DNA of 64,000 bases from Nitrosomonadales bacterium (GCA_016234685.1 JACRAT010000016.1:1-64000); one strand, 5' to 3'. Shown: positions 43,982-55,266, counted from the stretch's first letter. Numbers and translations: made by a program. The notes: a model not told the origin generated them from the letters alone.

Positions 43982-43997
43982 CGAAGGCGTAGGGAGC
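43972..43997 (+). other. Inverted repeat immediately downstream of the VR (possible DGR hairpin/cruciform)
   Basis: gctccc (43972-43977) / gggagc (43992-43997), 14-nt loop, overlapping the target stop codon. Confidence 0.45.
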
Positions 43998-44135
43998 TTA
44001 CCCCTTGAGCCTTGAAGCCTTCACCCCTTGTGCGCACGTTGAGATAACGCGCAATGGAGAGGCAAAGAGGCTGGGGGTTTGGGGGCGTAGCCCCCAATCG
44101 CCAAATTTTTGTAGGTCGGGATTCATCCCGACAGA

Positions 44136-44199
44136 GCATTGATGCGCCTTGCGGCACATCCTGCGGGTTGGGGCATTGATGCGCCTTGCGGCACATCCT
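44136..44199 (+). repeat. Direct repeat gcattgatgcgccttgcggcacatcct, two copies (44136 and 44173)
   Basis: Two identical 27-mers 37 bp apart, next to a gtaggtcgggattcatcccgac palindrome. Confidence 0.85.
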
Positions 44200-44317
44200 A
44201 CCTTTCCTCGTAGGATGCGCTGACGAAGGAAGCGCATCGTTGAAGCTACACATTGGAATCTGGCCAACCGCGTCCGCCAGAGTGAAGTGCGCGGGATTTA
44301 TGTTAGGGAGAAGTGTG

Positions 44318-45901
44318 ATGAAAAATCTCGTACAAAGAATAGTGCTGCTTCTAACCATAGGATTGGCCGGTTGTAATACTTCCTACTATCACCAGAACGG
44401 CAGTTCGCCGCGCGGCCCGTTGATGGGTGACACGAAAGTTGATTACGTTGCGACGGATGCCAAGCAGCGTATCGTGAATTACATTGATGTTGCTCCCGGC
44501 AATTTTGACAAAAATACGCGGAGTATCACGCCTCAAAGACTGGTTTGCTCCGAGCCCAGTCCCGATGTCGCCAGTGCTGTTCAATTTGCCATTGATGCCG
44601 CCGCCAAATACAACAACGGCAAAACCGATGCGAGCGCCGGGGTGAGCGCCTCGTTTGCCGAAAGTCTGCTGCAATTGGGCAAGCGCATCGCCACCGTGCA
44701 ACTGCTGCGCGACGAACTCGCCGATTTGTGCCGCACTTACGCCAACGGCGCGATCACCGGCGCGACCTACAGCATTCGCCTGAGCCGTCTGGATAAAAAG
44801 ATGGTAACGCTGCTTTCCAGCGAAGCGGCGGCGGGGGCGTTGACCGACACCAGCAGAGCGATTGCGGGAAGCGCAGGGGTAAGTAAAACCGGCAATCCAG
44901 AAGAGGTGGCTGCGGCGCGCAAAGCCGCTGCGGCAAAAGCGGATGAGGTAAAAGCTGCTGCGAATGCACTGGCCAATAATACCGATACAGCAAAGGCCGC
45001 AGCGTTGGGGGATACCTTGAAAGCGAAGACAGCGGAACTCGTTGAACTCAATAACACGCTGGCTTTGGCTACGCTGGAAAATTCCAATAGATCACTTTCA
45101 TCGAGTGCGCAAATTTCCTCTGCGAATGGGGGTAACGTGACATTCAATGTCAGCACAGAAGTGCTGGAAGATATTCAGGATAACTACCTGCGCGTGGATG
45201 ATGCCAGCATCATTATTGATACCTGCATGACGAATATGGTGGAGTCGGTCAGGGGGGGGATGTTGGCTCTGGCAGATGAGTCGGCGAAAATGAACAGTCA
45301 GCGAGCTGCTGAACTGACCGCAAGTGGAAAAGAGGGTGAGGACGATGAGGTGAAAGATTTGAAGGCGAAGGTCGAGTTGTGGACGACGTTAAAAAAGAAG
45401 GTTGGAGAAAAACTTTGGGAAGTTCACGGCGATGAGTCGGCAGCGTTATATGCTGGGTTGGCGAATATGCGCGATGAGAAAACAAGTGCTACTGAAGCGG
45501 AGAGAGCGCAGTTTGCAAAATTTGAAGTCGATTTGAGAACAATCCTAGGCAAGGACTCCTTGAGTCTCTATTGCTCTGAAAAAGCATTGCCAAAAATGTA
45601 TGACCTGATGAATAAGCAGGCGGATTACAAGGCTCACATAGAGCTTAAAAAGTACGAGGTTGAAAATACCAAAGCACAAGCGCAAAAGGCCGAGGCAGAA
45701 GCCAAGAAGGCCGAAGCTGAGAGCAATGCGGCCCTCTTGAAGGCCAAAGAAGATCTGGCAGCAGCAAAAAAAGCCACCGACGATGCTAAGGACGAGGCTA
45801 CAAATGCTGCTAATGAATTGAAGGCCTGCCAAACTAAGAAACCGGCTACTGGCAAGAAAAAAGAGGAAGAGAAGAAACCTGCGGCCAATCCCAAGCCGTA
45901 A
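44318..45901 (+). CDS. Putative lipoprotein with long Ala/Lys/Glu-rich coiled-coil C-terminus
   Basis: MKNLVQRIVLLLTIGLAGCNTS lipobox (LAGC); KAQAQKAEAEAKKAEAESNAALLKAKEDLAAAKKATDDAKDEA. Confidence 0.7.
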   Translation: MKNLVQRIVLLLTIGLAGCNTSYYHQNGSSPRGPLMGDTKVDYVATDAKQRIVNYIDVAPGNFDKNTRSITPQRLVCSEPSPDVASAVQFAIDAAAKYNNGKTDASAGVSASFAESLLQLGKRIATVQLLRDELADLCRTYANGAITGATYSIRLSRLDKKMVTLLSSEAAAGALTDTSRAIAGSAGVSKTGNPEEVAAARKAAAAKADEVKAAANALANNTDTAKAAALGDTLKAKTAELVELNNTLALATLENSNRSLSSSAQISSANGGNVTFNVSTEVLEDIQDNYLRVDDASIIIDTCMTNMVESVRGGMLALADESAKMNSQRAAELTASGKEGEDDEVKDLKAKVELWTTLKKKVGEKLWEVHGDESAALYAGLANMRDEKTSATEAERAQFAKFEVDLRTILGKDSLSLYCSEKALPKMYDLMNKQADYKAHIELKKYEVENTKAQAQKAEAEAKKAEAESNAALLKAKEDLAAAKKATDDAKDEATNAANELKACQTKKPATGKKKEEEKKPAANPKP

Positions 45902-45998
45902 GCCTGCTGGGCGTGGATGATTTGCGTGTTCCCCGCCTTGTTGTTTCCCCATGCAGGGCGGGTTTTAGTTCGGGGATTTTCGATAAAAGGAGCTGGAT

Positions 45999-46310
45999 AT
46001 GAAAAAACTGATGATTTTGTTGGCGCTGGGCTTGATGGCGCAAGGGGCGTGGGCGGGGAATGCGTCGTATTGCGTGCAACTGACACATCCGAACAATATT
46101 TCCGGCAACGCGCTGAAAAACATTTGCAATGAGGATATTGAGGTTTCTTGGGGGAAGGGTGGTGGCAAGCTGGATAGCACTTGGACGATCCATCCTGGTG
46201 TTGAGCATCCGATTGATGCGCGTCCAGGTGAGTACATCCGCTGGGATGCGTGTCGCGGGGCGAACAGTATCAAGGGCTGGACGAATTACGGGACGGTGGA
46301 GTGTGACTAA
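45999..46310 (+). CDS. Small secreted hypothetical protein
   Basis: Signal peptide MKKLMILLALGLMAQGAWAG; 4 Cys in the mature part; aaaggag RBS. Confidence 0.65.
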   Translation: MKKLMILLALGLMAQGAWAGNASYCVQLTHPNNISGNALKNICNEDIEVSWGKGGGKLDSTWTIHPGVEHPIDARPGEYIRWDACRGANSIKGWTNYGTVECD

Positions 46311-46395
46311 GGGCTAGTGCGGTAGGGTGCGCTGAGGTGCGAAGCGCACCATTCATTTTTTTGGTGCGCCTCCTGCGTCGGCACACTCTACGGGT

Positions 46396-47286
46396 TTAGT
46401 CTTTATGTTGGTCTCTGTTTGGCTGCTGATTCAGTAGCTTACGCGTTTGTTCTATCAATTCTGTGGCGGTCATGCCGAGGGATGTTCCTTGTTTTTTCAG
46501 TGCGTCGCCTGCTGCGCCGTGCAGGTGAACGGCCAGCAGCAGGGCGTCGTCTGCCGATAGTCCTTGGGCGATGAAGGCGGCGATCATGCCGGTAAGTACG
46601 TCGCCCATGCCGGGGGCGCTCATGCCGGGATTGCCGGTGGTGTTGCGCCAGAGTTGGCCGTTGCGGGTGACGCACAGGCTATCTGCGCCTTTGAGGACGA
46701 CGCTGCAATTCAATTCTTCAGCCAGTCTGAGGGCGGTCGCGCTGCGGGTGGTTTGCACTTGAGCGGTGTTGAGGCCCAGCAAGCGCGCGGCTTCGCCGGG
46801 GTGTGGGGTGATGATGCTGGCGGCTGTGCGCTGGCGGAGCAGGGCGCGTAGCTCGGGGTGGCTGGCGACGAGGTTGAGCGCGTCGGCATCCAGCACCAGT
46901 GGTGCGTTCGTTCCGAGTGCTTGGCGCAGCAGCATTGCGGCGGTGGGGCTTTGCCCTAGGCCGCAGCCGATGGCGAACACCGATCTTGCGCTGATCTCCG
47001 TCCGCGCTGGCAGGTCCAGTAGTGTCGCCGCCGGATGCAACATCAACTCTGGCTGAGCCATGTCCACAGTGGGCGCAGTCTCTGCCAGCAGTCCGACATG
47101 CACGCAACCTGCGCCCATCTTCAGTGCGGCGCGCCCAGCCAGCAGGGCTGCGCCGACCATGCCGAGTTCGCCGCCGATGATGAGCACTGTGCCGAACATG
47201 CCTTTATGACTATCGCGCGGACGTGGTGGGAGCAGGGTGGCGACCTGATGGCGGGTGAGGGCGCGCAAGCGCGGAGTGTCGATCAC
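46396..47286 (-). CDS. nnrD: ADP-dependent NAD(P)H-hydrate dehydratase
   Basis: KGMFGTVLIIGGELGMVGAALLAGRAALKMGAG; GNPGMSAPGMGDVLTGMIAA. Confidence 0.9.
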   Translation of the reverse strand: MIDTPRLRALTRHQVATLLPPRPRDSHKGMFGTVLIIGGELGMVGAALLAGRAALKMGAGCVHVGLLAETAPTVDMAQPELMLHPAATLLDLPARTEISARSVFAIGCGLGQSPTAAMLLRQALGTNAPLVLDADALNLVASHPELRALLRQRTAASIITPHPGEAARLLGLNTAQVQTTRSATALRLAEELNCSVVLKGADSLCVTRNGQLWRNTTGNPGMSAPGMGDVLTGMIAAFIAQGLSADDALLLAVHLHGAAGDALKKQGTSLGMTATELIEQTRKLLNQQPNRDQHKD

Positions 47287-47362
47287 GGTGCGTTTTCGTT
47301 CAGGCTAATGATAGGTGGCATAGTATAATCTCAACTCATTTTAACGCCCCCGAGTGCTTGAT

Positions 47363-50300
47363 ATGTTCCGCGTGTCCACTGGTAATTCCGCGCTGTCTGC
47401 CTTCCGTCTCGAAAAACTTCGTTCCGCTCTCCGTTCTGCCGCTCCTGAGATAGCCTTGCAGGATACCCGGCATTGGTATTTCACCGAGGTGAAGGCGACG
47501 GCTCTGGCTCATGGCGATGGTGCGTTGCTGGATCGAATCCTCGGGCTGGATGCGGCGTCGGGGGAGCCGAGTGGCTCCACGCATTGCCTGCGTCTGCTGG
47601 TCGTGCCGCGCTTAGGGACGATCTCGCCGTGGTCTTCCAAGGCGACCGACATCGCGCGCCACTGTGCCTTGCCGCAGATCGGGCGCATCGAGCGCGGCGT
47701 GGCGTATTACCTGCAAATGCCGGGCAACCGCGCATTGACCGATGTCGAGCGTCAGGCCGTGCTGCCGTTGCTGCACGACCGCATGACGGAATCGGTTCTG
47801 AGCGACTTTGATACAGCAGCGGGACTGATCTTTAAGCATGGTGAGCCGCAGCCGCTATCCCGCGTGGACATCCTGACGGGCGGAAACGCCGCGCTGGAAG
47901 TCGCCAACCGCGAACTCGGCTTGGCCTTGTCGCCGGACGAGATCGACTATCTGGTGGAGAACTTCACCAAGCTGCAACGCAATCCGACCGATGTCGAGCT
48001 GATGATGTTCGCGCAGGCCAACTCGGAACATTGCCGCCATAAAATATTCAATGCTGACTGGGTGATAGACGACGAAGCGCAAGCCATCTCGCTGTTCGGC
48101 ATGATCCGCAACACCCACAAACTGCATCCCGAAGGCACGGTGATCGCCTATTCGGACAACTCTTCCGTCATCGAGGGTGCTGAGATCGAGCGCTTCTATC
48201 CGCGTGCCGATGGCAGCTACGCTTACAGCAGCGAACTGACCCACACCTTGATGAAGGTCGAGACGCACAACCACCCGACCGCCATCGCGCCGTTCGCAGG
48301 CGCGGCCACCGGTTCCGGTGGCGAGATCCGCGACGAAGGTGCGACCGGCATCGGCTCCAAGCCCAAGGCGGGGCTGGCGGGGTTCTCGGTGTCGAACCTG
48401 AATATTCCGGGGTTTGTGCAGCCATGGGAGGTGTATGAGAAGGGGGAAGGGGGGAGGGAGAAGGGGAAAACCGGCGCTCCGCTTTTGAATTCACCCTTGA
48501 GCGCCGAAGGCGCGATCCCTTCTCCCTTCAACCCTTCCCAGGCTTACGGAAAACCCTCCCGCATTGTCTCTGCCCTACAGATCATGCTCGATGGCCCTAT
48601 CGGCAGCGCCGCGTTCAACAACGAATTCGGTCGCCCCAATCTGACCGGCTATTTCCGCACCTTTGAAGAGAGCGTGAACGGCGAGGTGCGCGGCTATCAC
48701 AAGCCCATCATGCTGGCGGGCGGGGTCGGCAGCATCGCAGCATCGCACACCCACAAGCACGACTTGCCGGAAGGGGCGCTGCTGATTCAACTCGGCGGCC
48801 CCGGCATGTTGATCGGTCTGGGCGGCGGTGCGGCATCCAGCATGGATACCGGCTCCAACGCCGAGAATCTGGACTTCGACTCGGTGCAGCGTGGCAACCC
48901 CGAGATGCAGCGCCGCGCGCAGGAGGTCATCGATCGCTGCTGGCAGATGGGCCACGACAATCCGATTCTTTCCATCCACGACGTTGGCGCGGGCGGCATC
49001 TCCAACGCGCTGCCGGAGTTGGTGCATGGCGGCGGCAAGGGCGCGCATTTCGAGCTGCGCAAGGTGCCGAACGAAGAGCGCGGCATGTCGCCGATGCAGG
49101 TTTGGAGCAACGAATCGCAAGAGCGTTATGTGCTGGCGATCCCGGCTGAACGCTTGGCCGAGTTCCAAGCGATGTGCGAACGCGAACGTTGCCCGTTCGC
49201 CGTGCTGGGCCATGCCATCAGCGAAGACCGCTTGGTGGTGCATGACGAAGAATTCAACAACGACGCAGTGGATATGCCGCTGTCCGTGCTGCTCGGCAAA
49301 CCGCCCAAGATGACGCGCAAGGTGGTACGCGAACAGGTGAAACTGCCTGCGTTCGACACCAGCGGAATCGACCTCAAAGATGCCGTCGAGCGCGTGCTGC
49401 GTCTGCCTTCCGTAGCCGACAAGACTTTTCTGATTTCGATCGGTGACCGCACGGTAGGCGGTTTCACTGCGCGCGATCAGATGGTCGGCCCGTGGCAAGT
49501 GCCGGTGGCCGATGTGGCCGTCACGTTGATGGGCTACAACACCTACCTCGGCGAAGCCTTTGCCATCGGCGAACGCACCCCCATCGCGGTACTCAACGCG
49601 CCAGCATCCGGCCGCATGGCCATCGGTGAGTCCATCACCAACATCGCCGCTGCGCGCATCGCCAAGATAGGCGACATCAAACTGTCCGCCAACTGGATGG
49701 CCGCAGCCGGTCACCACGGTGAAGACGCTGCACTGTTCGACACTGTTCAAGCGGTCGGCATGGAGTTGTGTCCGGCGCTGGGTATCAGCATCCCGGTGGG
49801 TAAAGATTCCATGAGCATGAAGACAACCTGGAAGGAGGGCGACGAGAGCAAGTCCGTCACCGCGCCGCTGTCGCTGATCGTCTCCGCCTTCGCTCCTACA
49901 TCGGATGCACGCGCCACGCTCACGCCGCAACTGGCCGACGATGCCGATACCCTCGTGCTGCTGATCGATCTGGGGCTGGGCAAGAACCGCCTCGGCGGCT
50001 CGGCGTTGGCGCAGGTGTACAAGCAGGTCGGCGATGTGGCACCAGACGTGGACGAAGCGCACAAGCTCAAGACTTTCTTCGAGGTGGTGCAGGGACTCAA
50101 TGCCGATGGCAAGCTGCTGGCCTACCACGACCGTTCCGATGGCGGCATGTTGGCGGCTTTGTGCGAGATGGCCTTTGCCTCGCACGTCGGCCTGAATGTC
50201 GAACTGGACGAGATGCGTGGCGACGATCTTTCCGTGCTGTTCAACGAAGAGTTGGGCGCGCTGGTGCAAGTTCGCCGTAGCGACCTGCCGCAGATACTGG

Positions 50301-51352
50301 ATCGTTGCTACGAGGCCGGGCTGGTCGAGATACATCCCGTTGCCACGCTGAACACCACCGGCCAACTGCGTATCGCCCGTCAGGGTGTGGCGCTGTATAC
50401 CGAAAGCGTGCAGAGCCTGCACCGTCTGTGGTCTGAAACCACGTATCGGATGCAAGCGCTGCGCGACAACCCGGCCTGCGCGCAGCAGGAATTCGATCGC
50501 ATCCTAGATGGCAACGATCCGGGGTTGCATGTAAAGCTGACTTACGATCCGAGTGAAAGTATCGCTCCGGCAATCTTGTCGGCGCGTCCCAAGATGGCCA
50601 TCCTGCGCGAACAAGGTGTCAACGGCCACGTCGAAATGGCCGCCGCCTTTGACCGTGCCGGTTTCGCTGCCGTGGATGTACACATGAGCGACATTGTCAG
50701 CGGTCGCGTCAAACTGGCTGATTTCAAAGGTATCGTCGCCTGTGGCGGCTTCTCTTACGGCGACGTGCTGGGGGCGGGCGAGGGCTGGGCAAAATCCATC
50801 CTGTTCAACCCGAAGGCGCGCGCCGAGTTTGAGGCTTTCTTCAAACGTAACGACACTTTTGCTCTCGGCGTGTGCAACGGTTGCCAGATGATGAGCAACC
50901 TGCACGAGATCATCCCCGGCGCAGAAAACTGGGCGCACTTCAGCCGCAACCAGTCCGAACAGTTCGAGGCACGCTTCGTGATGGTGGAAGTGCAGCAGTC
51001 GCCGTCCATCCTGTTCGACGGCATGGCCGGCAGCCGTATGCCCATCGTCGTCGCCCACGGCGAAGGTTATGCCGATTTCAACACCTCCGCCAAGCTGCAA
51101 GCAGCGCAACCGCTGATCTCGTTGCGCTACGTGGACAATTACGGCAATCCCACCGAGACCTACCCGCTCAACCCCAACGGCAGCCCGCAAGGCATCACCG
51201 GCCTCACCACCCCGGATGGTCGCTTCAGCATCATGATGCCGCACCCCGAACGGGTGTTCCGCGCTGTGCAGAACTCTTGGTATCCCAAGGGCTGGCAGGA
51301 GAACGGCGCTTGGCTGCGCATGTTCCAGAATGCTAGGAAGTGGGTGGGATAG
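47363..51352 (+). CDS. purL: Phosphoribosylformylglycinamidine synthase with in-frame repeat-derived insertion
   Basis: [52 protein letters not shown]-terminal glutaminase ([12 protein letters not shown]). Confidence 0.96.
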   Translation: MFRVSTGNSALSAFRLEKLRSALRSAAPEIALQDTRHWYFTEVKATALAHGDGALLDRILGLDAASGEPSGSTHCLRLLVVPRLGTISPWSSKATDIARHCALPQIGRIERGVAYYLQMPGNRALTDVERQAVLPLLHDRMTESVLSDFDTAAGLIFKHGEPQPLSRVDILTGGNAALEVANRELGLALSPDEIDYLVENFTKLQRNPTDVELMMFAQANSEHCRHKIFNADWVIDDEAQAISLFGMIRNTHKLHPEGTVIAYSDNSSVIEGAEIERFYPRADGSYAYSSELTHTLMKVETHNHPTAIAPFAGAATGSGGEIRDEGATGIGSKPKAGLAGFSVSNLNIPGFVQPWEVYEKGEGGREKGKTGAPLLNSPLSAEGAIPSPFNPSQAYGKPSRIVSALQIMLDGPIGSAAFNNEFGRPNLTGYFRTFEESVNGEVRGYHKPIMLAGGVGSIAASHTHKHDLPEGALLIQLGGPGMLIGLGGGAASSMDTGSNAENLDFDSVQRGNPEMQRRAQEVIDRCWQMGHDNPILSIHDVGAGGISNALPELVHGGGKGAHFELRKVPNEERGMSPMQVWSNESQERYVLAIPAERLAEFQAMCERERCPFAVLGHAISEDRLVVHDEEFNNDAVDMPLSVLLGKPPKMTRKVVREQVKLPAFDTSGIDLKDAVERVLRLPSVADKTFLISIGDRTVGGFTARDQMVGPWQVPVADVAVTLMGYNTYLGEAFAIGERTPIAVLNAPASGRMAIGESITNIAAARIAKIGDIKLSANWMAAAGHHGEDAALFDTVQAVGMELCPALGISIPVGKDSMSMKTTWKEGDESKSVTAPLSLIVSAFAPTSDARATLTPQLADDADTLVLLIDLGLGKNRLGGSALAQVYKQVGDVAPDVDEAHKLKTFFEVVQGLNADGKLLAYHDRSDGGMLAALCEMAFASHVGLNVELDEMRGDDLSVLFNEELGALVQVRRSDLPQILDRCYEAGLVEIHPVATLNTTGQLRIARQGVALYTESVQSLHRLWSETTYRMQALRDNPACAQQEFDRILDGNDPGLHVKLTYDPSESIAPAILSARPKMAILREQGVNGHVEMAAAFDRAGFAAVDVHMSDIVSGRVKLADFKGIVACGGFSYGDVLGAGEGWAKSILFNPKARAEFEAFFKRNDTFALGVCNGCQMMSNLHEIIPGAENWAHFSRNQSEQFEARFVMVEVQQSPSILFDGMAGSRMPIVVAHGEGYADFNTSAKLQAAQPLISLRYVDNYGNPTETYPLNPNGSPQGITGLTTPDGRFSIMMPHPERVFRAVQNSWYPKGWQENGAWLRMFQNARKWVG
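48430..48546. repeat. Repeat-derived insertion in purL (AGAAGGGGGAAGG...CCCTTCTCCCTTC family)
   Basis: Encodes [36 protein letters not shown] between conserved GFVQPWE and [14 protein letters not shown]. Confidence 0.8.
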
Positions 51353-51373
51353 AAGCTATCTCAGGCAGGAAAG

Positions 51374-51397
51374 CAAAGGCGATCGGAAGGTCGCCTT
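51374..51397 (+). terminator. Candidate hairpin after purL
   Basis: aaaggcgatcggaaggtcgccttt, weak T tract. Confidence 0.45.
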
Positions 51398-51617
51398 TGT
51401 TATCCCAGTCGGAAATTGTGGTTATCCTCGGTTTTTTTGCTGCGCTACTTTCCTGCCTCCTTGGCTGTTCTTTCTATCCACTTACCCATGTTGGTGTATC
51501 CATCAGCATCAATCCAGTCATAGGTGCGGGGCTGGGTGATTTTCGTTGGCTGGCTTATCCCTCGTAATAATTAAAGGTACAATTTGCCGGGTTTGAGCAA
51601 CGAAACTGGATGAACTC

Positions 51618-53036
51618 GTGATTAAAAAAATACTCGTCGCCAACCGGGGGGAGATCGCCGTACGTATCGTGCGGGCGTGCTCCGAAATGGGTATCAAGTC
51701 GGTCGCCATCTATACGGATGCAGATCGTCATGCTTTGCATGTGAAGAAGGCCGATGAGGCCTATCACCTCGGCTCTGAGCCGGTCGCCGGCTATCTGAAT
51801 GCCCATAACATTGTGAATATCGCAGTCACCTCTGGGTGTGATGCGCTGCATCCGGGTTATGGTTTCTTATCGGAGAATCCCGAGTTGGCGGAGATCTGCG
51901 CGCGGCGCGGAATCAAGTTCATCGGGCCGAATGCGGATGTGATCCGCCAGATGGGCGACAAGATTCAGGCACGTAACGCTATGATAATGGCGGGGATTCC
52001 TTGTGTGCCGGGCAGCGAAGGCAATCTGGAGAATGTCGAAGAGGCGGTGGCGCTGGCTGGTCAGATCGGCTATCCGGTGATGCTCAAAGCCACCAACGGC
52101 GGTGGCGGGCGCGGCATCCGCCGCTGCGACAATGAGAAAGAGCTGCTCACTAATTACGACCGGGTGATCTCCGAAGCCAGCAAGGCGTTCGGCAAGCCGG
52201 AAGTGTTCATGGAAAAGTGCGTGGTGAATCCGCGCCACATCGAAGTGCAGATCCTCGCCGACAGTCAGGGCAGTGTGATCCATCTGTTCGAACGCGATTG
52301 CTCTATCCAGCGCCGTAATCAGAAGCTGATCGAGATCGCCCCTTCGCCGCAGCTCAATCAGGCACAGCGCGAGTACATCGGCAGCTTGGCGGTGAAGGCC
52401 GCCGAGGCGGTGGGTTACGAGAACGCCGGTACGGTGGAGTTCTTGCTCGATCAGGACGATACCTTCTATTTCATGGAGATGAACACCCGCGTGCAGGTGG
52501 AACACACCATCACCGAGGCCATCACCGGTATCGACATCGTGCAGGAGCAGATACGCATCGCCGATGGTCTGCCGCTGCAATACAAGCAGGAGGATGTGCA
52601 GTTTCGTGGCTACGCGATGGAATTCCGCATCAATGCGGAAGACCCGAAGAACGGCTTCTTGCCCAGCTTCGGCAAGATCACCCGTTACTATGCGCCCGGC
52701 GGCCCCGGTGTGCGTATCGATGCGGCGATGTACAGTGGCTATGTCATTCCGCCGTATTTCGACTCAATGTGCGCCAAGCTCACCGTCTGGGCGCTGACTT
52801 GGGACGGCGTGGTCGAGCGCGGTCGTCGCGCACTGAGCGACATGGTGGTGTACGGTGTAAAGACGACCATTCCCTATTACCAAGAGATCCTGAAGCACCC
52901 GGATTTTCGCGGAGCGAACTTCAATACCGGATTCGTGGAATCGCACCCGGAACTGATCGACTACGTCACGCAGATTCCACCGGAACTCCGGGCGGCTGCC
53001 ATCGCGGCAGCGATCGCGGCGCACGAAGGCATCTAA
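51618..53036 (+). CDS. Biotin carboxylase subunit (pyruvate carboxylase subunit A-type), GTG start
   Basis: KKILVANRGEIAVRIVRAC; KATNGGGGRGIR; FMEMNTRVQVEHTITE. Confidence 0.9.
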   Translation: MIKKILVANRGEIAVRIVRACSEMGIKSVAIYTDADRHALHVKKADEAYHLGSEPVAGYLNAHNIVNIAVTSGCDALHPGYGFLSENPELAEICARRGIKFIGPNADVIRQMGDKIQARNAMIMAGIPCVPGSEGNLENVEEAVALAGQIGYPVMLKATNGGGGRGIRRCDNEKELLTNYDRVISEASKAFGKPEVFMEKCVVNPRHIEVQILADSQGSVIHLFERDCSIQRRNQKLIEIAPSPQLNQAQREYIGSLAVKAAEAVGYENAGTVEFLLDQDDTFYFMEMNTRVQVEHTITEAITGIDIVQEQIRIADGLPLQYKQEDVQFRGYAMEFRINAEDPKNGFLPSFGKITRYYAPGGPGVRIDAAMYSGYVIPPYFDSMCAKLTVWALTWDGVVERGRRALSDMVVYGVKTTIPYYQEILKHPDFRGANFNTGFVESHPELIDYVTQIPPELRAAAIAAAIAAHEGI

Positions 53037-53060
53037 CTCAATCTACACAAAGCTCAAATC

Positions 53061-54902
53061 ATGGCAAAGACACATATCTCCGAACTGGTCCTGCGCGACG
53101 GTCATCAATCCATGATTGCTACACGTATGCGCACCGACGACATGCTGCCCATCTGTGCCAAGCTGGATAGCATCGGTTTTTGGTCGCTGGAAGCCTGGGG
53201 TGGGGCGACTTTCGACTCCTGTGTGCGCTTCCTCAAGGAAGACCCGTGGGAGCGATTGAAGAAGCTGCGTCAAGCGTTGCCGAACACGCGCATCCAGATG
53301 TTGCTGCGCGGTCAGAACTTGCTCGGTTATCGCCATTATTCAGACGACGTGGTGCGCGCTTTCGTCGGTAAAGCTGCCGACAATGGCGTGGATGTGTTCC
53401 GCGTGTTCGATGCGATGAACGACATGCGCAATCTGCGCGTCTCCATCGAAGCGGTGAAAAAGTCGGGCAAACATGCCGAAGGCTGTATCAGTTACACCAC
53501 CAGCCCGGTGCATGACATTCCGCAGTTCGTCAATCTGGCTTGCGAGTTGGAGGCGATGGGCTGCGACACCATCGCCATCAAGGATATGGCCGGGCTGCTC
53601 ACACCTTACGCCACTTTCGAGCTGGTTAAGGCATTGCGGGCGGCGGTCAGTCTGCCCATCCATCTGCACAGCCATTCCACCTCCGGTTTGTCCGCCATGT
53701 GTTTCCTCAAGGCGGTGGAGGCGGGCGCGACCATGCTGGATACCTGCAATTCTTCGTTCGGCGAGGGTGCTAGCCACTCTTCGACCGAAAGTATCGTCGC
53801 CGCTTTGCGCGGTACAGAATACGACACCGGGCTGGATCTGGGGGCGTTGCAAGAGATCACCGCCTATTTCACCGAGGTGCGCAAGAAATACTGGCAGTTC
53901 GAGAGCGCCTTCACCGGCGTGGATACGCGCGTGCTGGTCAATCACGTCCCCGGCGGAATGATCTCTAATATGAGCAACCAGCTCAAAGAGTTGGATGCGC
54001 TCAGCCGTATGAACGAAGTGCTGAAAGAGATCCCGCGTGTGCGCGAAGATCTGGGCTATCCACCGCTGGTCACGCCCACCTCGCAGATCGTCGGCACGCA
54101 GGCGGTGTTGAACGTGCTGGCGGGATCGCGCTATAAGTCTGTCACCAACGAAGTTAAGAACTATCTGCTCGGCCAGTATGGCAAAGCACCCGGCAAGGTC
54201 AACGAGCACATCAAAAATATGGTGGTCGGTGATGCCGTCGTCATCACCGCGCGTCCGGCTGATCTGTTGCTGGACGAGATGGATCGGCTCAAGACCGAGA
54301 GCGAAGATTTCGCCAAGAGCGAGGAAGATGTGCTGACTTACGCCATGTTCCCCGATCTGGCGATGACCTTTCTGCAAGAGCGCAACGCCAACACCTTGAA
54401 GCCGGAAGTCTTGTTGCCCAAGGAAGCGGCAGCGTCCAGTTCGGAGCGCTATGCACCGAACGAATTCAAAGTCACCCTGCATGGAGAGACCTTTCACATC
54501 AAGCTCACCGGTAGTGGGCAACACGGCGAGGCGCAACGTCCGTTCTATGTCTCGGTCGATGGCATCTCCGAAGAGGTGATCATCGAAACCCTGAATGAGA
54601 TCGAAGTCTCGGGCGGCAAGAGCAAGGGTAAGAAGAAATCGGCTACCGCCGCATCAGCTTCCAACCGCCCACGTCCTTCGCACAAGGGCTGTGTCACCAC
54701 CGCCATGCCGGGGACTATCGTCGAGGTGAAGGCCAAGATCGGAGACAAGGTCGAAGCGGGCGACGGACTACTGGTGATCGAAGCCATGAAGATGGAGAAC
54801 GAGATTCAGGCACCGCAAAGCGGTATTGTGGTCAGCGTCCACGTCAAGAAAGGTGACAGCGTCGCCCCGGATGAGACTCTGGTTGAGATTCAAGGCGACT
54901 GA
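53061..54902 (+). CDS. Carboxyltransferase-biotin carrier subunit (pyruvate carboxylase subunit B / oxaloacetate decarboxylase alpha-type)
   Basis: ELVLRDGHQSMIATRMRTDDML; C-terminal biotinyl EAMKMENEI. Confidence 0.9.
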   Translation: MAKTHISELVLRDGHQSMIATRMRTDDMLPICAKLDSIGFWSLEAWGGATFDSCVRFLKEDPWERLKKLRQALPNTRIQMLLRGQNLLGYRHYSDDVVRAFVGKAADNGVDVFRVFDAMNDMRNLRVSIEAVKKSGKHAEGCISYTTSPVHDIPQFVNLACELEAMGCDTIAIKDMAGLLTPYATFELVKALRAAVSLPIHLHSHSTSGLSAMCFLKAVEAGATMLDTCNSSFGEGASHSSTESIVAALRGTEYDTGLDLGALQEITAYFTEVRKKYWQFESAFTGVDTRVLVNHVPGGMISNMSNQLKELDALSRMNEVLKEIPRVREDLGYPPLVTPTSQIVGTQAVLNVLAGSRYKSVTNEVKNYLLGQYGKAPGKVNEHIKNMVVGDAVVITARPADLLLDEMDRLKTESEDFAKSEEDVLTYAMFPDLAMTFLQERNANTLKPEVLLPKEAAASSSERYAPNEFKVTLHGETFHIKLTGSGQHGEAQRPFYVSVDGISEEVIIETLNEIEVSGGKSKGKKKSATAASASNRPRPSHKGCVTTAMPGTIVEVKAKIGDKVEAGDGLLVIEAMKMENEIQAPQSGIVVSVHVKKGDSVAPDETLVEIQGD

Positions 54903-54953
54903 AAAAAGAAACGCCGCCCGAATCATCAGGAACGGGCGGCATCTTAAGCAGGA

Positions 54954-54980
54954 AAAGGCGGTCGAATGGTCGCCTTTTTT
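54954..54980 (+). terminator. Rho-independent terminator after the carboxylase pair
   Basis: aaaaggcggtcgaatggtcgcctttttt; preceded by a gccgcccg...cgggcggc hairpin. Confidence 0.75.
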
Positions 54981-54991
54981 GCACTGGATAG

Positions 54992-55162
54992 TTAGATCGA
55001 CAGCGGCTTGCGGCTGGCTTCAGCGTATTTCAACAGCCAAGTCTGGGTGTTTTGTCGAGACTGCGCCAATTCGGTCTGCAAGCGCTGCACCATTGCCTTG
55101 TGTGCCTCGACCTCGGCGGACAACTTTTGAACCAATGTACTGGGGGGGGCTTTCTTGGACAT
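54992..55162 (-). CDS. Small coiled-coil hypothetical protein
   Basis: MSKKAPPSTLVQKLSAEVEAHKAMVQRLQTELAQSRQNTQTWLLKYAEASRKPLSI; aacggagatcg RBS-like sequence upstream. Confidence 0.55.
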   Translation of the reverse strand: MSKKAPPSTLVQKLSAEVEAHKAMVQRLQTELAQSRQNTQTWLLKYAEASRKPLSI

Positions 55163-55266
55163 TTTTCGATCTCCGTTAAATTTGGTTGCCACGATGCATC
55201 TGGCAGGCAATCAACGCGGGACGAATTTGGTCGGTTGACAGCGGATCAACAGAATTTTGAGTCTTT

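Noticed and set aside
48575-50455. 626-aa minus-strand ORF antisense to purL
   Set aside because: Shadow ORF; composition typical of antisense GC-rich DNA.
51618-54902. Na+-pumping oxaloacetate decarboxylase
   Set aside because: No OadB/OadG membrane subunits nearby and an adjacent biotin carboxylase; a two-subunit pyruvate carboxylase is the simpler reading.
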